DNA of 64,000 nucleotides from Viola odorata (lineage: Eukaryota; Streptophyta; Magnoliopsida; Malpighiales; Violaceae): the NCBI GenBank assembly GCA_963691705.1, contig OY829543.1:27799523-27863522 (forward strand), read 5' to 3'. Below, one piece after another: positions 35,103 to 47,818 of this stretch (positions are counted from its first letter, which is position 1; the number at the start of each line of letters is the position of its first letter). Below the pieces are notes generated by a model that ran no database searches, was not told the origin of the DNA, and saw only the letters and a list, made by a program, of their open reading frames with translations. The position numbers and the translations under genes were made by a program.

Positions 35103-36095
35103 TCATATATATTTTGAATTTTTGATGGTTTCAAAGATGGTGGAAATGCTTGTTTTGGGGCCCGGCTTGAATGGAAACGTGCTCCAAGGGCGTGTGACCA
35201 TTTCCTCAAGGCGGATGGATGTGGGATCATCAAACGTGCTTGTGCGGGTATGGCCTAAAAGGTATGTGATCATCTCCAAGGTCATGCTATTCATTATGAC
35301 CAATCCTCGTGGCACCATGTCTTGCTCTTCGATTTCTAAGGGAGGCGTGATCGTATCATCACCTTTCCCTTCGAAAGGATTCGTCCTCGAATCCATAGCT
35401 TTAAATCTTTCATCATTTGGAGAGGAAATTGGTGCATACGTTTGAGCACACCACTGTTGAGCAATTTTGCTTCCTACGCCTCCTAAGGTTGATGGTTTGA
35501 AATCATCTTCTTTCCTTTGAATTTCCTGCAAGGAAGGCACACAAACTGTAGGAAGAGAATTATTAATTTTAGCATTAGCTAATTGATCCTCATTGCTCAA
35601 AGGCAAGCCCATTGGATCAATAGCTTTCACAACTCCCTCTTGCATATTCTCTTCACTTTCTCTCAATTTTTCTGCACTTTTCTTTAGCTCATTCTCAATA
35701 TTTGTGACCTCAATCACATACTCATCTTCTTTCTTTTCTTTCTCTCTCTCCTTTAGCTCAAGGTGACCGAAATATTTGCTAGGTGGAGGGCCTAAAATGG
35801 AAGCACTTCGTTGTGTACAAGGATGGTTTGATCGAAGAGGTGGCTGGATGGGTTTTGGTTGGATTTGGATTGGAAGGGTCATGGCGCTAGGAGTGGTAGG
35901 AATTATGGAGGTTGGAACTATGGTGCAAGGAGAAGTCGGAGCTATGAGGGATTCGGCTGGTTTACCAATGGCCATTATCAAATCCTGGAACATCGTTTGG
36001 AGTGAGGTGGAGAGTGAGGTGGAACAGTCTCTGATAAACTGTTTCGTGGCCATTATTTCAGCATGCCTTTGTTCTGCGATACTCGCGTCCGACAT
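35103..36095 (-). CDS. E2 retroelement protein of unknown function (330 aa, Gag position)
   Basis: Starts at an ATG 14 nt after a 3' splice site (GTGTGCAG|GTAC). Residues 1-50 look helical (MSDASIAEQRHAEIMATKQF ... FQDLIMAIGKP). Residues 51-105 are Pro/Ile/Thr-rich. Residues 110-155 are strongly charged and probably coiled coil (LKEREKEKKEDEYVIEVTN, ELKKSAEKLRESEENM). The tail MDSRTNPFEGKGDD (residues 234-247) is the same motif encoded by E1, E3 and the satellite, and lies over the hairpin and polypurine tract. Residues from about 247 onward are encoded by the 3' LTR and end at a stop inside it, so the true functional part is probably residues 1-246. There is no CCHC knuckle, protease or polymerase. 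I do not recognise a named domain; it could be the N-terminal remnant of a larger Gag or an unrelated structural protein. Confidence 0.65.
   Translation of the reverse strand: MSDASIAEQRHAEIMATKQFIRDCSTSLSTSLQTMFQDLIMAIGKPAESLIAPTSPCTIVPTSIIPTTPSAMTLPIQIQPKPIQPPLRSNHPCTQRSASILGPPPSKYFGHLELKEREKEKKEDEYVIEVTNIENELKKSAEKLRESEENMQEGVVKAIDPMGLPLSNEDQLANAKINNSLPTVCVPSLQEIQRKEDDFKPSTLGGVGSKIAQQWCAQTYAPISSPNDERFKAMDSRTNPFEGKGDDTITPPLEIEEQDMVPRGLVIMNSMTLEMITYLLGHTRTSTFDDPTSIRLEEMVTRPWSTFPFKPGPKTSISTIFETIKNSKYI
35359..35371 (-). other. E2 polypurine tract
   Basis: AAGGGAAAGGTGA in element sense, directly before the LTR start TGATACGATC. Confidence 0.85.
35377..35394 (-). other. Hairpin upstream of E2 polypurine tract
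   Basis: Perfect inverted repeat GGATTCG-AGGA-CGAATCC, 7-bp stem and 4-nt loop. Compared with E1 the outermost pair is G-C instead of A-T, a paired change. Confidence 0.75.
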
Positions 36096-37044
36096 GATGT
36101 AATTTGTACCTGCACACTCAATTAAATGTTAGAAAAATTTAAACACTCCCTCACGTGTTTAATCTCTCGTGTTTATCACTCTCAAGTGCAGCCTTACAAA
36201 CTCACAATGCTTCACACAAAGATGGGTGGGACAGAAAGGAAGGAAGAAAGAAGAAGATGTTTGGTCTTCTTTCTCTCTCTTTTTCTTTTTCTTTTTTTTT
36301 TTTTTTTTTTTTTGACTTTGAGAATATATTTTATTTTTCTTTTTTTCTTTTTTTTTAAGTCTTCAGAGAAGATATTTGGGGATATTGATTGGAACAAATG
36401 AAGGAAGACTTAGACTTTGAAGATATATTGGTTGATACTCCTAGATTTTAAGAGAAAAGAAGATATGGTAAGACTTTGTGACTTCATAGACTCTTGACTT
36501 GTGTACCCCAAGAGGACTTCTGATACAACACCTTGGAAGACTCAATTATGAATGGAAGTAGATTAAAATGTGACCTTAATTCGTATTCTCAACTGGTGAG
36601 AGCAAGAATGACTCAAAGACTCAATGAACACAAAACTGTTTTTTTTTCTGGACAGCTATGATGGTATTGGCGTTTGTGACCCTTTAAAAATAGTAAACGA
36701 CAGAATTATAACATGATATTTGACAGGGATGTGCATAAGACATGTAACTACAACTTTCAAGAAGGGAAGAAAATATAATTTTGAAGGGAAGAGGATGAAA
36801 ACTAACGAAGAACACAAAGACTATTTTTCTCGGGTGAAATCTGCACACGTTTATGTTCTGGATTAAACGACCACGATTTACTCCGAATTGAAAGAAGGTT
36901 AAAGAACAAAAATTGTTCAAAACAGATGGAAGTTTACGCCTACAAAATTTCAGAATTTTATGGGTGGGGTAACATATGTAAATTGGACAGACACGAAGAT
37001 GAACTTAGACTGGACTGGAATGAAGAGCAACTCAAGAGCGGCTA
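36096..37044 (-). other. E2 untranslated leader
   Basis: About 0.95 kb without a supported gene. In element sense it holds long A-rich tracts (T runs at 36286-36356 on the + strand) and the shared box AAACACG...ACACGTGAGGGAGTG (36144-36176). These are followed by CTAAC (36132-36128) and the acceptor GTGTGCAG|GTAC (AG at 36111-36110). Confidence 0.7.
36106..36132 (-). promoter_or_regulatory. E2 branch point and 3' splice site before the ORF
   Basis: CTAAC with about 18 nt to AG|GTAC, then 14 nt to the ATG. Same layout as E1 and E3, although the pyrimidine tract is weaker. Confidence 0.55.
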
Positions 37045-37058
37045 GAGCTCCGCTACCA
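37045..37058 (-). other. E2 primer-binding site
   Basis: TGGTAGCGGAGCTC two bases inside the 5' LTR, identical to E1 and E3. Confidence 0.8.
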
Positions 37059-37060
37059 CT

Positions 37061-38079
37061 TGATAAGCTCCTGGCTTCCAAATGGAAGAAACCGAGCTTG
37101 GAACTTCTGGGAGGATCTAGCTCAGAGCTGCAAACACAAGAAGAGACAAGAAACGAACAAGATAAATTGAAATAAGGAAGGAGTTAGGCAGCGGAAAGGA
37201 ACATTAAAAGAAAGGTGGCTCGGCCAACCATGAACTTGAAAATGAAGGTGGCTCAACCAACCATGTTCTTGGAATTAAAGTGCGGAATGTAAATACTGGA
37301 ATTGAAGTACATAATTAAAGTGCTGGAATGTAAAGCGAAGGTGGCTATGCCAACCATGTGCTTGAAAGTAAATGACAGAAATTTAGATTGCGGAAATATA
37401 AATAACTTGAATTGAAATGACTGAAATTTAGATTCGAGATTGGAGATTAGAGTTTGAATTGGAGATTGGAAGATAGACTTGGAGATTGGAAGATTGAAAT
37501 GGAGATTGGAAGGTAGACTTGGAGATTGGAAGATTGAAATGGGGATTGGAAGATAGACTTGGAGATTGGAAGATTGAAATACTTGAATTAACTTAACATA
37601 GAAATGTAAATTGCAATACAAAGAAAGTAAAGGCTTCAAGAGCTCATGTTTTTCAATTTATCAAAGTCTATCTTTGGAATGAAATGAGCTAGCTATTTAT
37701 AGAAAAATTACATAAGTGAGCGGTTGCTACAGTAGCTTCGTTGCTACAGTACCTCCATCCGTCACAGTGACTCCGCATTCTACAGTGACTTCGCTCTGCT
37801 ACAGTGCTCCGTGAATAGTAACTTCATATATATTTTGAATTTTTGATGGTTTCAAAGATGGTGGAAATGCTTGTTTTGGGGCCCGACTTGAATGGAAACG
37901 TGCTCCAAGGGCGTGTGACCATTTCCTCAAGGCGGATGGATGTGGGATCATCAAACGTGCTTGTGCGGGTATGGCCTAAAAGGTATGTGATCATCTCCAA
38001 GGTCATGCTATTCATTATGACCAATCCTCGTGGCACCATGTCTTGCTCTTCGATTTCTAAGGGAGGCGTGATCGTATCA
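37061..38079 (-). repeat. E2 5' LTR (right end on + strand)
   Basis: 1019 bp, the promoter LTR in element sense. Minisatellite at 37462-37581, TATA box at 37692-37702, GCTACAGT cluster at 37725-37810. Confidence 0.95.
37692..37702 (-). promoter_or_regulatory. E2 5' LTR TATA box
   Basis: CTATAAATAGC in element sense, a canonical plant TATA box. Copies at 34971-34981 and 21227-21237. Confidence 0.75.
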
Positions 38080-40692
38080 CTTTGTGTGACATTCGCAAAG
38101 GAATGGAACGCGCAGATTCGAGAACGAATCCATTTCAAGAGGGAGGAGATGATACGAGCATGAGCGCTCTCACTCGTATCCACGTGAAGACCTCACGGAT
38201 AGGCCTCGCCAGCCAAGAGGAATGCCGCGCCAAGTCCTCGCAAACCAGGAAGACATGTGCGCACCAGCCGCGCCAACCTTAGCATCCCCTGACGTCCCCG
38301 CGCCTAACCCATCCGAGGCCTTGCGCTAGCTCTCCAAGCCAATCTCTTCAAGCCCGCGGTCAAAGCCTTAAGTGAAGGGTAGTTTAGGGTTATTTCATGT
38401 AATAATTACCAAGCCTACTCTTCGCCCATGGGAGAAAAATCCTTGTCTTTTGAAGTCTACAGACTTATTATCACATCATCGCTTTGAATTACCTTTTAGT
38501 TATTTTCCAACCCTTTTCCATAGTGCTGATGCATATCTCTCCTATGTAGGTACTTTGTGTGACTTTCGCAACGGAATGGAGCCCGCAGATTCGAGGACAA
38601 ATCCATTTGAAGAGGGAGGAGATGATACGAACATGAGGGCTCTCACTAGTATCCACATGAAGACCTCATGGATAGGCCGCGCAAGCCATGAGGAATGCCG
38701 CGCCAAGTCCTCGCAAACCAGGAAGACATGTGCGTACCAGGTGCGCCAACCCTAGCATCCCATGAAGTCCCCGCGCCTAAGCCATCCGAGGCCTTGCGGT
38801 AGCTCTCCAAGCCAATCTCTTCAAGCCCGCGGTCAAGGCCTTAAGTGAAGGGTGGTTTACGGTTATTTCATGTAATAATTCCCAAGCCTACTCTTCGCCC
38901 ATGGGAGAAAATTCCTTGTGTTTTGAAGTCTATAGACTTATTTTCACATCATCGGTAGGAGTTACCTTTTAGTTATTTTCCAACTCTTTTCCATAGTGCT
39001 GATGCATATCTCTTCTATGTAGGTACTTTGTGTGACATTCGTAAAGGAATGGAACGCGCACATTCGAGAACGAATCCATTTCAAGAGGGAGGAGATGATA
39101 CGAGCATGAGCGCTCTCACTCGTATCCACGTGAAGACCTCACGGATAGGCCTCGCCAGCCAAGAGGAATGCCGCGCCAAGTCCTCGCAAACCAGGAAGAC
39201 ATGTGCGCACCAGCCGCGCCAACCTTAGCATCCCCTGAAGTCCCCGCGCCTTATCCATCCGAGGCCTTGCGCTAGCTCTCCAAGCCAATCTCTTCAAGCC
39301 CGCGGTCAAAGCCTTAAGTGAAGGGTAGTTTAGGGTTATTTCATGTAATAATTCCCAAGCCTACACTTCGCCCATGGGAGAAAAATCCTTGTCTTTTGAA
39401 GTCTACAGACTTATTTTCACATCATCGCTTTGAATTACCTTTTAGTTATTTTTCAACCCTTTTCCATAGTGCTGATGCATATCTCTCCTATGTAGGTACT
39501 TTGTGTGACTTTCGCAAAGGAATGGAGCCCGCAGATTCGAGGACAAATCCATTTGAAGAGGGAGGAGATGATACGAACATGAGGGCTCTAACTCGTATCC
39601 ACGTGAAGACCTCATGGATAGGCCGCGCAAGCCATGAGGAATGCCGCGCCAAGTCCTCGCAAACCAGGAAGACATGTGTGCACCAGCCGCGCCAACCTTA
39701 GCATCCCCTGAAGTCCCCGCGCCAAACCCATCCGAGGCCTTGCGCTAGCTCTCCAAGCCAATCTCTTCAAGCCCGCGGTCAAAGCCTTAAGTGAAGGGTA
39801 GTTTAGGGTTATTTCATGTAATAATTCCCAAGCTTACACTTCGCCCATGGGAGAAAAATCCTTGTCTTTTGAAGTCTACAGACTTATTTTCACATCATCG
39901 CTTTGAGTTACCTTTCAGTTATTTTCCAACCCTTTTCCATAGTGCTGATGCATATCTCTCCTATATAGGTACTTTGTGTGACTTTCGCAATGGAATGGAG
40001 CCCGCAGATTCGAGGACAAATCCATTTGAAGAGGGAGGAGATGATACGAACATGAGGGCTCTCACTCGTATCCACGTGAAGACCTCAGGGATAGGCCGCG
40101 CAAGCCATGAGGAATGCGGCGCCAAGTCCTCGCAAACCATGAAGACATGCGTGCACCAGGCGCGCCAACCCTAGCATCCCATGAAGTCCCCGCGCCTAAG
40201 CCATCCGAGGCCTTGCGCTAGCTCTCCAAGCCAATCTCTTCAAGCCCGCGGTCAAGGCCTTAAGTAAAGGGTAGTCTAGGGTTATTTCATGTAATAATTC
40301 CCAAGCCTACTCTTCGCCCATGGGAGAAAATTCCTTGTCTTTTGAAGTCTACAGACTTATTTTCACATCATCGCTTTGAGTTACCTTTTAGTTATTTTCC
40401 AACCCTTTTCCATAGTACTGATGCATATCTCTCCTATGTAGGTACTATGTGTGACATTCGCAAAGGAATGGAGCCCGCAGATTCGAGGACGAATCCATTT
40501 GAAGAGGGAGGAGATGATACGAGCATGAGGTATCTCACTCGTATCCACGTGAAGACCTCACGGATAGGCCTCACCAGCCATGAGGAATGCCGGGCCAAGT
40601 CCTCGCAAACCCGAAAGACATGTGCGCACCAGGCGCGCCAACCCTAGCATCCCATGAAGTCCCCGCGCCTAAGCCATCCGAGGCCTTGCGCT

Positions 40693-43600
40693 AGCTCTCC
40701 AAGCCAATCTCTTCAAGCCCGCGGTCAAGGCCTTAAGTAAAGGGTAGTTTAGGGTTATTTCATGAAATAATTCCCAAGCCTACTGTTCGCCCATGCGAGA
40801 AAAATCAATGACTTTTGAAGTCTACAGACTTATTTTCACATCATCGCTTTGAGTTACCTTTTAGTTATTTTCCAACCCTTTTCCATAGTGCTGATGCATA
40901 TCTCTCCTATGTAGGTACTTTGTGTGACATTCGCAAAGGAATGGAGCCCGCAGATTCGAGGACGAATCCATTTGAAGAGGGAGGACATGATACGAATATG
41001 AGGACACGAGGGCTCTCACTCGAATCCACGTGAAGACCTCACGGATAGGCCGCGCAAGCCATGAAGAATGCCGTGCCAAGTCTTCACAAACCATGAAGAC
41101 ATGCGCGCACAAGGCGCGTCAACCGTACCATCCATGAATCCCCCGCGCCGAAGCCATCCGAGGCTATGCGCTAGCTCTCCAAGCCAATCTCTTCAAGCCC
41201 GCGGTCAAGGCCTTAAGTAAAGGGCAGTTTAGGGTTATTTCATGTAATAATTCCCAAGCCTACTCTTCGCCCATGGGAGAAAATTCCTTGTCTTTTAAAG
41301 TCTACGGACTTATTTTCACAACATCGCTTTGAGTTACCTTTTAGTTATTTCCCTACACTTTTCCATAATGTCGATGCATACCTCTCCTATATAGGTACTA
41401 TGTGTGACATTCGCAAAGGAATGGAGCGCGCAGATTCGAGAACGAATCCATTTGAAGAGGGAGTAGATGATACGAGCATGAGGTGTCTCACTCGTATCCA
41501 CGTGAAGACTTCACGGATACGCCAAGCAAGCCATGAGGAATGCCGCGCCAAGTCCTCGCAATCCAGTAAGACATGTGCGTACCAGGTGCGCCAACCCTAG
41601 CATCCCATGAAGTCCCCGCGCCTAAGCCATCCGAGGCCTTGCGGTAGCTCTCCAAGCCAATCTCTTCAAGCCCGCGTTCAAGGCCTTAAGTGAAGGGTGG
41701 TTTAGGGTTATTTCATGTAATAATTCCCAAGCCTATTCTTCGCCCATGCGAGAAAAATCAATGACTTTTGAAGTCTACAGACTTTTTTTCACATCATCGC
41801 TTTGAGTTACCTTTTAGTTATTTTCCAACCCTTTTCCATAGTGCTGATGCATATCTCTCCTATGTAGGTACTTTGTGTGACATTCGCAAAGGAATGGAGC
41901 CCGCAGATTCGAGTACGAATCCATTTGAAGAGGGAGGACATGATACGAATATGAGGACACGAGGGCTCTCACTCGAATCCACGTGAAGACCTCACGGATA
42001 GGCCGCGCAAGCCATGAGGAATGCCACGCCAAGTCCTCGCAAACCAGGAAGACATGTGCGCACCAGCCGCGCCAACCTTAGCATCCCCTGAAGTCCCCGC
42101 GCCTAACCCATCCGAGGCCTTGCGCTAGCTCTCCAAGCCAATCTATTCAAGCCCGCGGTCAAAGCCTTAAGTGAAGGGTAGTTTAGGGTTATTTCATGTA
42201 ATAATTCCCAAGCCTACACTTCTCCCATGGGAGAAAAATCCTTATCTTTTGAAGTCTACTGACTTATTTTCACATCATCGCTTTGAGTTACCTTTTAGTT
42301 ATTTTCCAACCCTTTTCCATAGTGCTGATGCATATCTCTTCTATGTAGGTACTTTGTGTGACATTCGCAAAGGCATGGAACGCGCACATTCGAGAACGAA
42401 TCCATTTCAAGAGGGAGGAGATGATACGAGCATGAGCGCTCTCACTCGTATCCACGTGAAGACCTCACGGATAGGCCTCGCCAGCCAAGAGGAATGCCGC
42501 GCCAAGTCCTCGCAAACCAGGAAGACATGTGCGCACCAGGCGCGCCAACCTTAGCATCCCCTGAAGTCCCCGCGCCTAACCCATCCGAGGCCTTGCGCTA
42601 GCTCTCCAAGCCAATCTCTTCAAGCCCGCGGTCAAAGCCTTAAGTGAAGGGTAGTTTAGGGTTATTTCATGTAATAATTCCCAAGCCTACTCTTCGCCCA
42701 TGGGAGAAAACTCCTTGTCTTTTGAAGTCTACAGACTTATTTTCACATCATCGCTTTGAATTACCTTTTAGTTATTTTCCAACCCTTTTCCATAGTGCTG
42801 ATGCATATCTCTCCTATGTAGGCACTTTGTGTGACTTTCGCAAAGGAATGGAGCCCGCAGATTCGAGGACAAATCCATTTAAAGATGGAGGAGATGATAC
42901 GAACATGAGGGCTCTCACTCGTATCCACGTGAAGACCTCATGGATAGGCCGCGCAAGCCAAGAGGAATGCCGCGCCAAGTCCTCGCAAACCAGGAAGACA
43001 TGTGCGCACCAGCCGCGCCAACCTTAGCATCCCCTGAAGTCCCCGCGCCTAACCCATCCGAGGCCTTGCGCTAGCTCTCCAAGCCAATCTCTTCAGGCCC
43101 GCGGTCAAAGTCTTAAGTGAAGGGTAGTTTAGGGTTATTTCATGTAATAATTCCCAAGCCTACACTTCGCCCATGGGAGAAAAATCCTTGTCTTTTGAAG
43201 TCTACAGACTTATTTTCACATCATCGCTTTGAGTTACCTTTCAGTTATTTTCCAACCCTTTTCCATAGTGCTGATGCATATCTCTCCTATGTAGGTACTT
43301 TGTGTGACATTCGCAAAGGAATGGAGCCCGCAGATTCGAGTACGAATCCATTTGAAGAGGGAGGACATGATACGAATATGAGGACACGAGGGCTCTCACT
43401 CGAATCCACGTGAAGACCTCACGGATAGGCCGCGCAAGCCATGAGGAATGCCGGGCCAAGTCTTCACAAACCATGAAGACATGCGCGCACAAGGCGCGTC
43501 AACCGTAGCATCCATGAATCCCCCGCGCCGAAGCCATCCGAGGCTATGCGCTAGCTCTCCAAGCCAATCTCTTCAAGCCCGCGGTCAAGGCCTTAAGTAA

Positions 43601-44979
43601 AGGGCAGTTTAGGGTTATTTCATGTAATAATTCCCAAGCCTACTCTTCGCCCATGGGAGAAAATTCCTTGTCTTTTAAAGTCTACGGACTTATTTTCACA
43701 ACATCGCTTTGAGTTACCTTTTAGTTATTTCCCTACACTTTTCCATAATGTCGATGCATATCTCTCCTATGTAGGTACTTTGTGTGACATTCGCAAAGGA
43801 ATGGAGCGCGCAGATTCGAGAACGAATCCATTTGAAGAGGGAGTAGATGATACGAGCATGAGGTCTCTCACTCGTATCCACGTGAAGACTTCACGGATAC
43901 GCCAAGCAAGCCATGAGGAATGCCGCGCCAAGTCCTCGCAATCCAGTAAGACATGTGCGTACCAGGTGCGCCAACCCTAGCATCCCATGAAGTCCCCGCG
44001 CCTAAGCCATCCGAGGCCTTGCGGTAGCTCTCCAAGCCAATCTCTTCAAGCCCGCGTTCAAGGCCTTAAGTGAAGGGTGGTTTAGGGTTATTTCATGTAA
44101 TAATTCCCAAGCCTATTCTTCGCCCATGCGAGAAAAATCAATGACTTTTGAAGTCTACAGACTTTTTTTCACATCATCGCTTTGAGTTACCTTTTAGTTA
44201 TTTTCCAACCCTTTTCCATAGTGCTGATGCATATCTCTCCTATGTAGGTACTTTGTGTGACATTCGCAAAGGAATGGAGCCCGCAGATTCGAGTACGAAT
44301 CCATTTGAAGAGGGAGGACATGATACGAATATGAGGACACGAGGGCTCTCACTCGAATCCACGTGAAGACCTCACGGATAGGCCGCGCAAGCCATGAGGA
44401 ATGCCACGCCAAGTCCTCGCAAACCAGGAAGACATGTGCGCACCAGCCGCGCCAACCTTAGCATCCCCTGAAGTCCCCGCGCCTAACCCATCCGAGGCCT
44501 TGCGCTAGCTCTCCAAGCCAATCTCTTCAAGCCCGCGGTCAAAGCCTTAAGTGAAGGGTAGTTTAGGGTTATTTCATGTAATAATTCCCAAGCCTACACT
44601 TCGCCCATGGGAGAAAAATCCTTATCTTTTGAAGTCTACAGACTTATTTTCACATCATCGCTTTGAGTTACCTTTTAGTTATTTTCCAACCCTTTTCCAT
44701 AGTGCTGATGCATATCTCTTCTATGTAGGTACTTTGTGTGACATTCGCAAAGGCATGGAACGCGCACATTCGAGAACGAATCCATTTCAAGAGGGAGGAG
44801 ATGATACGAGCATGAGCGCTCTCACTCGTATCCACGTGAAGACCTTACGGATAGGCCTCGCCAGCCAAGAGGAATGCCGCGCCAAGTCCTCGCAAACCAG
44901 GAAGACATGTGCGCACCAGGCGCGCCAACCTTAGCATCCCCTGAAGTCCCCGCGCCTAACCCATCCGAGGCCTTGCGCT
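40693..44979 (+). repeat. 5-monomer higher-order repeat (2380 bp)
   Basis: 40693-42599 is repeated at 43073-44979 with offset 2380 bp. The similarity is weak in the first half of the first monomer and strong thereafter. Diagnostic marks are TCTACGGACTTATTTTCACAACATC, TTCCCTACACTTTTCCATAATG, the 8-bp-longer units with ATGAGGACACGAGGGC, and GGCATGGAACGCGCACATTC. The diverged unit type also opens the window at 1-954. Confidence 0.8.
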
Positions 44980-45003
44980 AGCTCTCCAAGCCAATCTCTT
45001 CAG
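41751..45003 (+). repeat. Long-range duplicated satellite segment, copy 1 (offset 18,997 bp)
   Basis: Matches 60748-64000 at a constant offset of 18,997 bp with only a few substitutions seen (for example ATCTATTCAAG versus ATCTCTTCAAG, and GAGTACGAATCC versus GAGTAGGAATCC). Left of 41751 the two sequences are merely related monomers. Confidence 0.9.
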
Positions 45004-47818
45004 GCCCGCGGTCAAAGTCTTAAGTGAAGGGTAGTTTAGGGTTATTTCTTGTAATAATTCCCAAGCCTACACTTCGCCCATGGGAGAAAAATCCTTGTCT
45101 TTTGAAGTCTACATAGTTATTTTCACATCATCGCCTTGAATTACCTTTTAGTTATTTTCCAACCCTTTTCCATAGTGCTGATGCATCTCTCTCCTATGTA
45201 GGTACTTTGTGTGACTTTCGCAAAGGAATGGAACCCGCAGATTCGAGGACAAATCCATTTGAAGAGGGAGGAGATGATACGAACATGAGGGCTCTCACTC
45301 GTATCCACGTGAAGACCTCATGGATAGGCCGCGCAAGCCATGAGGAATGCCGCGCCAAGTCCTCGCAAACCAGGAAGACATGTGCGCACCAGCCGCGCCA
45401 ACCTTAGCATCCCCTGAAGTTCCCGCGCCTAACCCATCCGAGCCCTTGCGCTAGCTCTCCAAGCCAATCTCTTCAAGCCCGCGGTCAAAGCCTTAAGTGA
45501 AGGGTAGTTTAGGGTTATTTCATGTAATAATTCCCAAGCCTACACTTCGCCCATGGGAGAAAAATCCTTGTCTTTTGAAGTCTACAGACTTATTTTCACA
45601 TCATCGCTTTGAGTTACCTTTCAGTTATTTTCCAACCCTTTTCCATAGTGCTGATGCATATCTCTCCTATGTAGGTACTTTGTGTGACATTCGCAAAGGA
45701 ATGCAGCCCGCAGATTCGAGGACGAATCCATTTGAAGAGGGAGGAGATGATACGAACATGAGGGCTCTCACTCGTATCCACGTGAAGACCTCACGGATAG
45801 GCCGCGCTAGCCGTGAGGAATGCCGCACCAAGTCCTCGCAAACCATGAAGTCATGAGGGCACCAGGCGGGCCAACCCTAGCATCCCATGAAGTCCCCACA
45901 CCTAAGCCATCCGAGGCCTTGCGCTAGCTCTCCAAGCCAATCTCTTCAAGCCCGCGGTCAAAGCCTTAAGTGAAGGGTGGTTTAGGGTTATTTCATGTAA
46001 TAATTCCCAAGCCTACTCTTCGCCCATGGGAGAAAATTCCTTGTCTTTTGAAGTCTACAGACTTATTTTCCCATCATCGCTTTGAGTTACCTTTTAGTTA
46101 TTTTCCAACTCTTTTCCATAGTGCTGATGCTTATCTCTTCTATGTAGGTACTTTGTGTGACATTCGCAAAGGAATGGAGCGCGCAGATTCGAGAACGAAT
46201 CCATTTGAAGAGGGACGAGATGATACGAGCATGAGGGCTCTCACTCGTATCCACGTGAAGACCTCACGGATAGGCCGCGCAAGCCATGAGGAATGTTGCG
46301 CAAAGGCCTCGTAAACTAGGAAGACATGTGCGCACCAGGCGCGCCAACCCTAGCATCCCATGAAGTCCCCGCGCCTAAGCCATCCGAGACCTTGCGCTAG
46401 CTCTCCAAGCCAATCTCTTGAAGCCCGCGGTCAAGGCCTTAAGTAAAGGGTAGTTTAGGGTTATTTCATGTAATAATTCCCAAGCCTACTCTTCGCCCAT
46501 AGGAGAAAATTCCTTGTCTTTTGAAGTCTACAGACTTTATTTTCACATCATCGCTAGGAGTTACCTTTTAGTTATTTTCCAACTCTTTTCCACAGTGCTG
46601 ATGCATATCTCTTCTATGTAGGTACTTTGTGTGACATTCGCAAAGGAATGGAACGCGCAGATTCGAGAACGAATCCATTTCAAGAGGGAGGAGATGATAC
46701 GAGCATGAGCGCTCTCACTCGTATCCACGTGAAGACCTCACGGATAGGCCTCGCCAGCCAAGAGGAATGCCGCGCTAAGTCCTCGCAAACCAGGAAGACA
46801 TGTGCGCACCAGCCGCGCCAACCTTAGCATTCCCTGACGTCCCCCCGCCTAACCCATCCGAGGCCTTGCGCTAGCTCTCCAAGCCAATCTCTTCAAGCCC
46901 GCGGTCAAAGCCTTAAGTGAAGGATAGTTTAGGGTTATTTCATGTAATAATTACCAAGCCTACTCTTCGCCCATGGGAGAAAAATCCTTGTCTTTTGAAG
47001 TCTACAGACTTATTTTCACATCATCGCTTTGAGTTACCTTTCAGTTATTTTCCAACCCTTTTCCATAGTGCTGATGCATATCTCTCCTATGTAGGTACTT
47101 TGTGTGACTTTCGCAAAGGAATGGAGCCCGCAGATTCGAGGACGAATCCATTTGAAGAGGGAGTAGATGATACGAGCATGAGGGCTCTCACTCGTATCCA
47201 CGTGAAGACCTCATGGATAGGCCGCGCAAGCCATGAGGAATGCCGCGCCAAGTCCTCGCAAACCAGGAAGACATGTGCGCACCAGCCGCGCCAACCTTAG
47301 CATCCCCTGAAGTCCCCGCGCCTAACCCATCCGAGGCCTTGCGCTAGCTCTCCAAGCCAATCTCTTCAAGCCCGCGGTCAAAGCCTTAAGTGAAGGGTAG
47401 TTTAGGGTTATTTCATGTTATAATTCCCAAGCCTACACTTCGCCCATGGGAGAAAAATCCTTATCTTTTGAAGTCTACAGACTTATTTTCACATCATCGC
47501 TTTGAGTTACCTTTTAGTTATTTTCCAACCCTTTTCCATAGTGCTGATGCATATCTCTTCTATGTAGGTACTTTGTGTGACATTCGCAAAGGCATGGAAC
47601 GCGCACATTCGAGAACGAATCCATTTCAAGAGGGAGGAGATGATACGAGCATGAGCGCTCTCACTCGTATCCACGTGAAGACCTCACGGATAGGCCTCGC
47701 CAGCCAAGAGGAATGCCGCGCCAAGTCCTCGCAAACCAGGAAGACATGTGCGCACCAGGCGCGCCAACCTTAGCATCCCCTGAAGTCCCCGCGCCTAACC
47801 CATCCGAGGCCTTGCGCT

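Larger units (their letters stand above)
21587..35330 (+). repeat. Copy 2 of the 13,744-bp tandem segmental duplication
   Basis: Direct repeat of 7843-21586. Its right boundary lies inside the left LTR of the complete E2, after which the sequence continues into the remaining 26-28 bases of that LTR and the E2 interior. Copy 1 has only the truncated LTR. So E2 and E1 were both in place before the duplication, and copy 2 holds the ancestral right-hand arrangement. Confidence 0.93.
34340..35358 (-). repeat. E2 3' LTR (left end on + strand)
   Basis: 1019 bp, matching 37061-38079. It contains a 40-bp x 3 minisatellite (34741-34860), a TATA box (34971-34981) and a cluster of GCTACAGT motifs (35004-35089). 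The duplication breakpoint lies near 35331. Confidence 0.95.
34340..38079 (-). mobile_element. E2: non-autonomous LTR retrotransposon, 3,740 bp
   Basis: Complete element on the minus strand, with two 1019-bp LTRs (TGATACGATC ... GCTTATCA in element sense) and a perfect 5-bp target duplication CTTTG (34335-34339 and 38080-38084). The satellite monomer continues uninterrupted across it. The LTRs differ at about four sites (GGATATTAG/GGAGATTAG, GCATGCT/GCATTCT, CAGTACTCC/CAGTGCTCC, CCGGCTT/CCGACTT). The interior is only 1.7 kb with one ORF of 330 aa and no polymerase genes. It shares the primer-binding site, leader box, splice acceptor, hairpin and LTR termini with E1 and E3 but not the bulk of the sequence, so it is a separate family of the same broad lineage. 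Confidence 0.95.
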
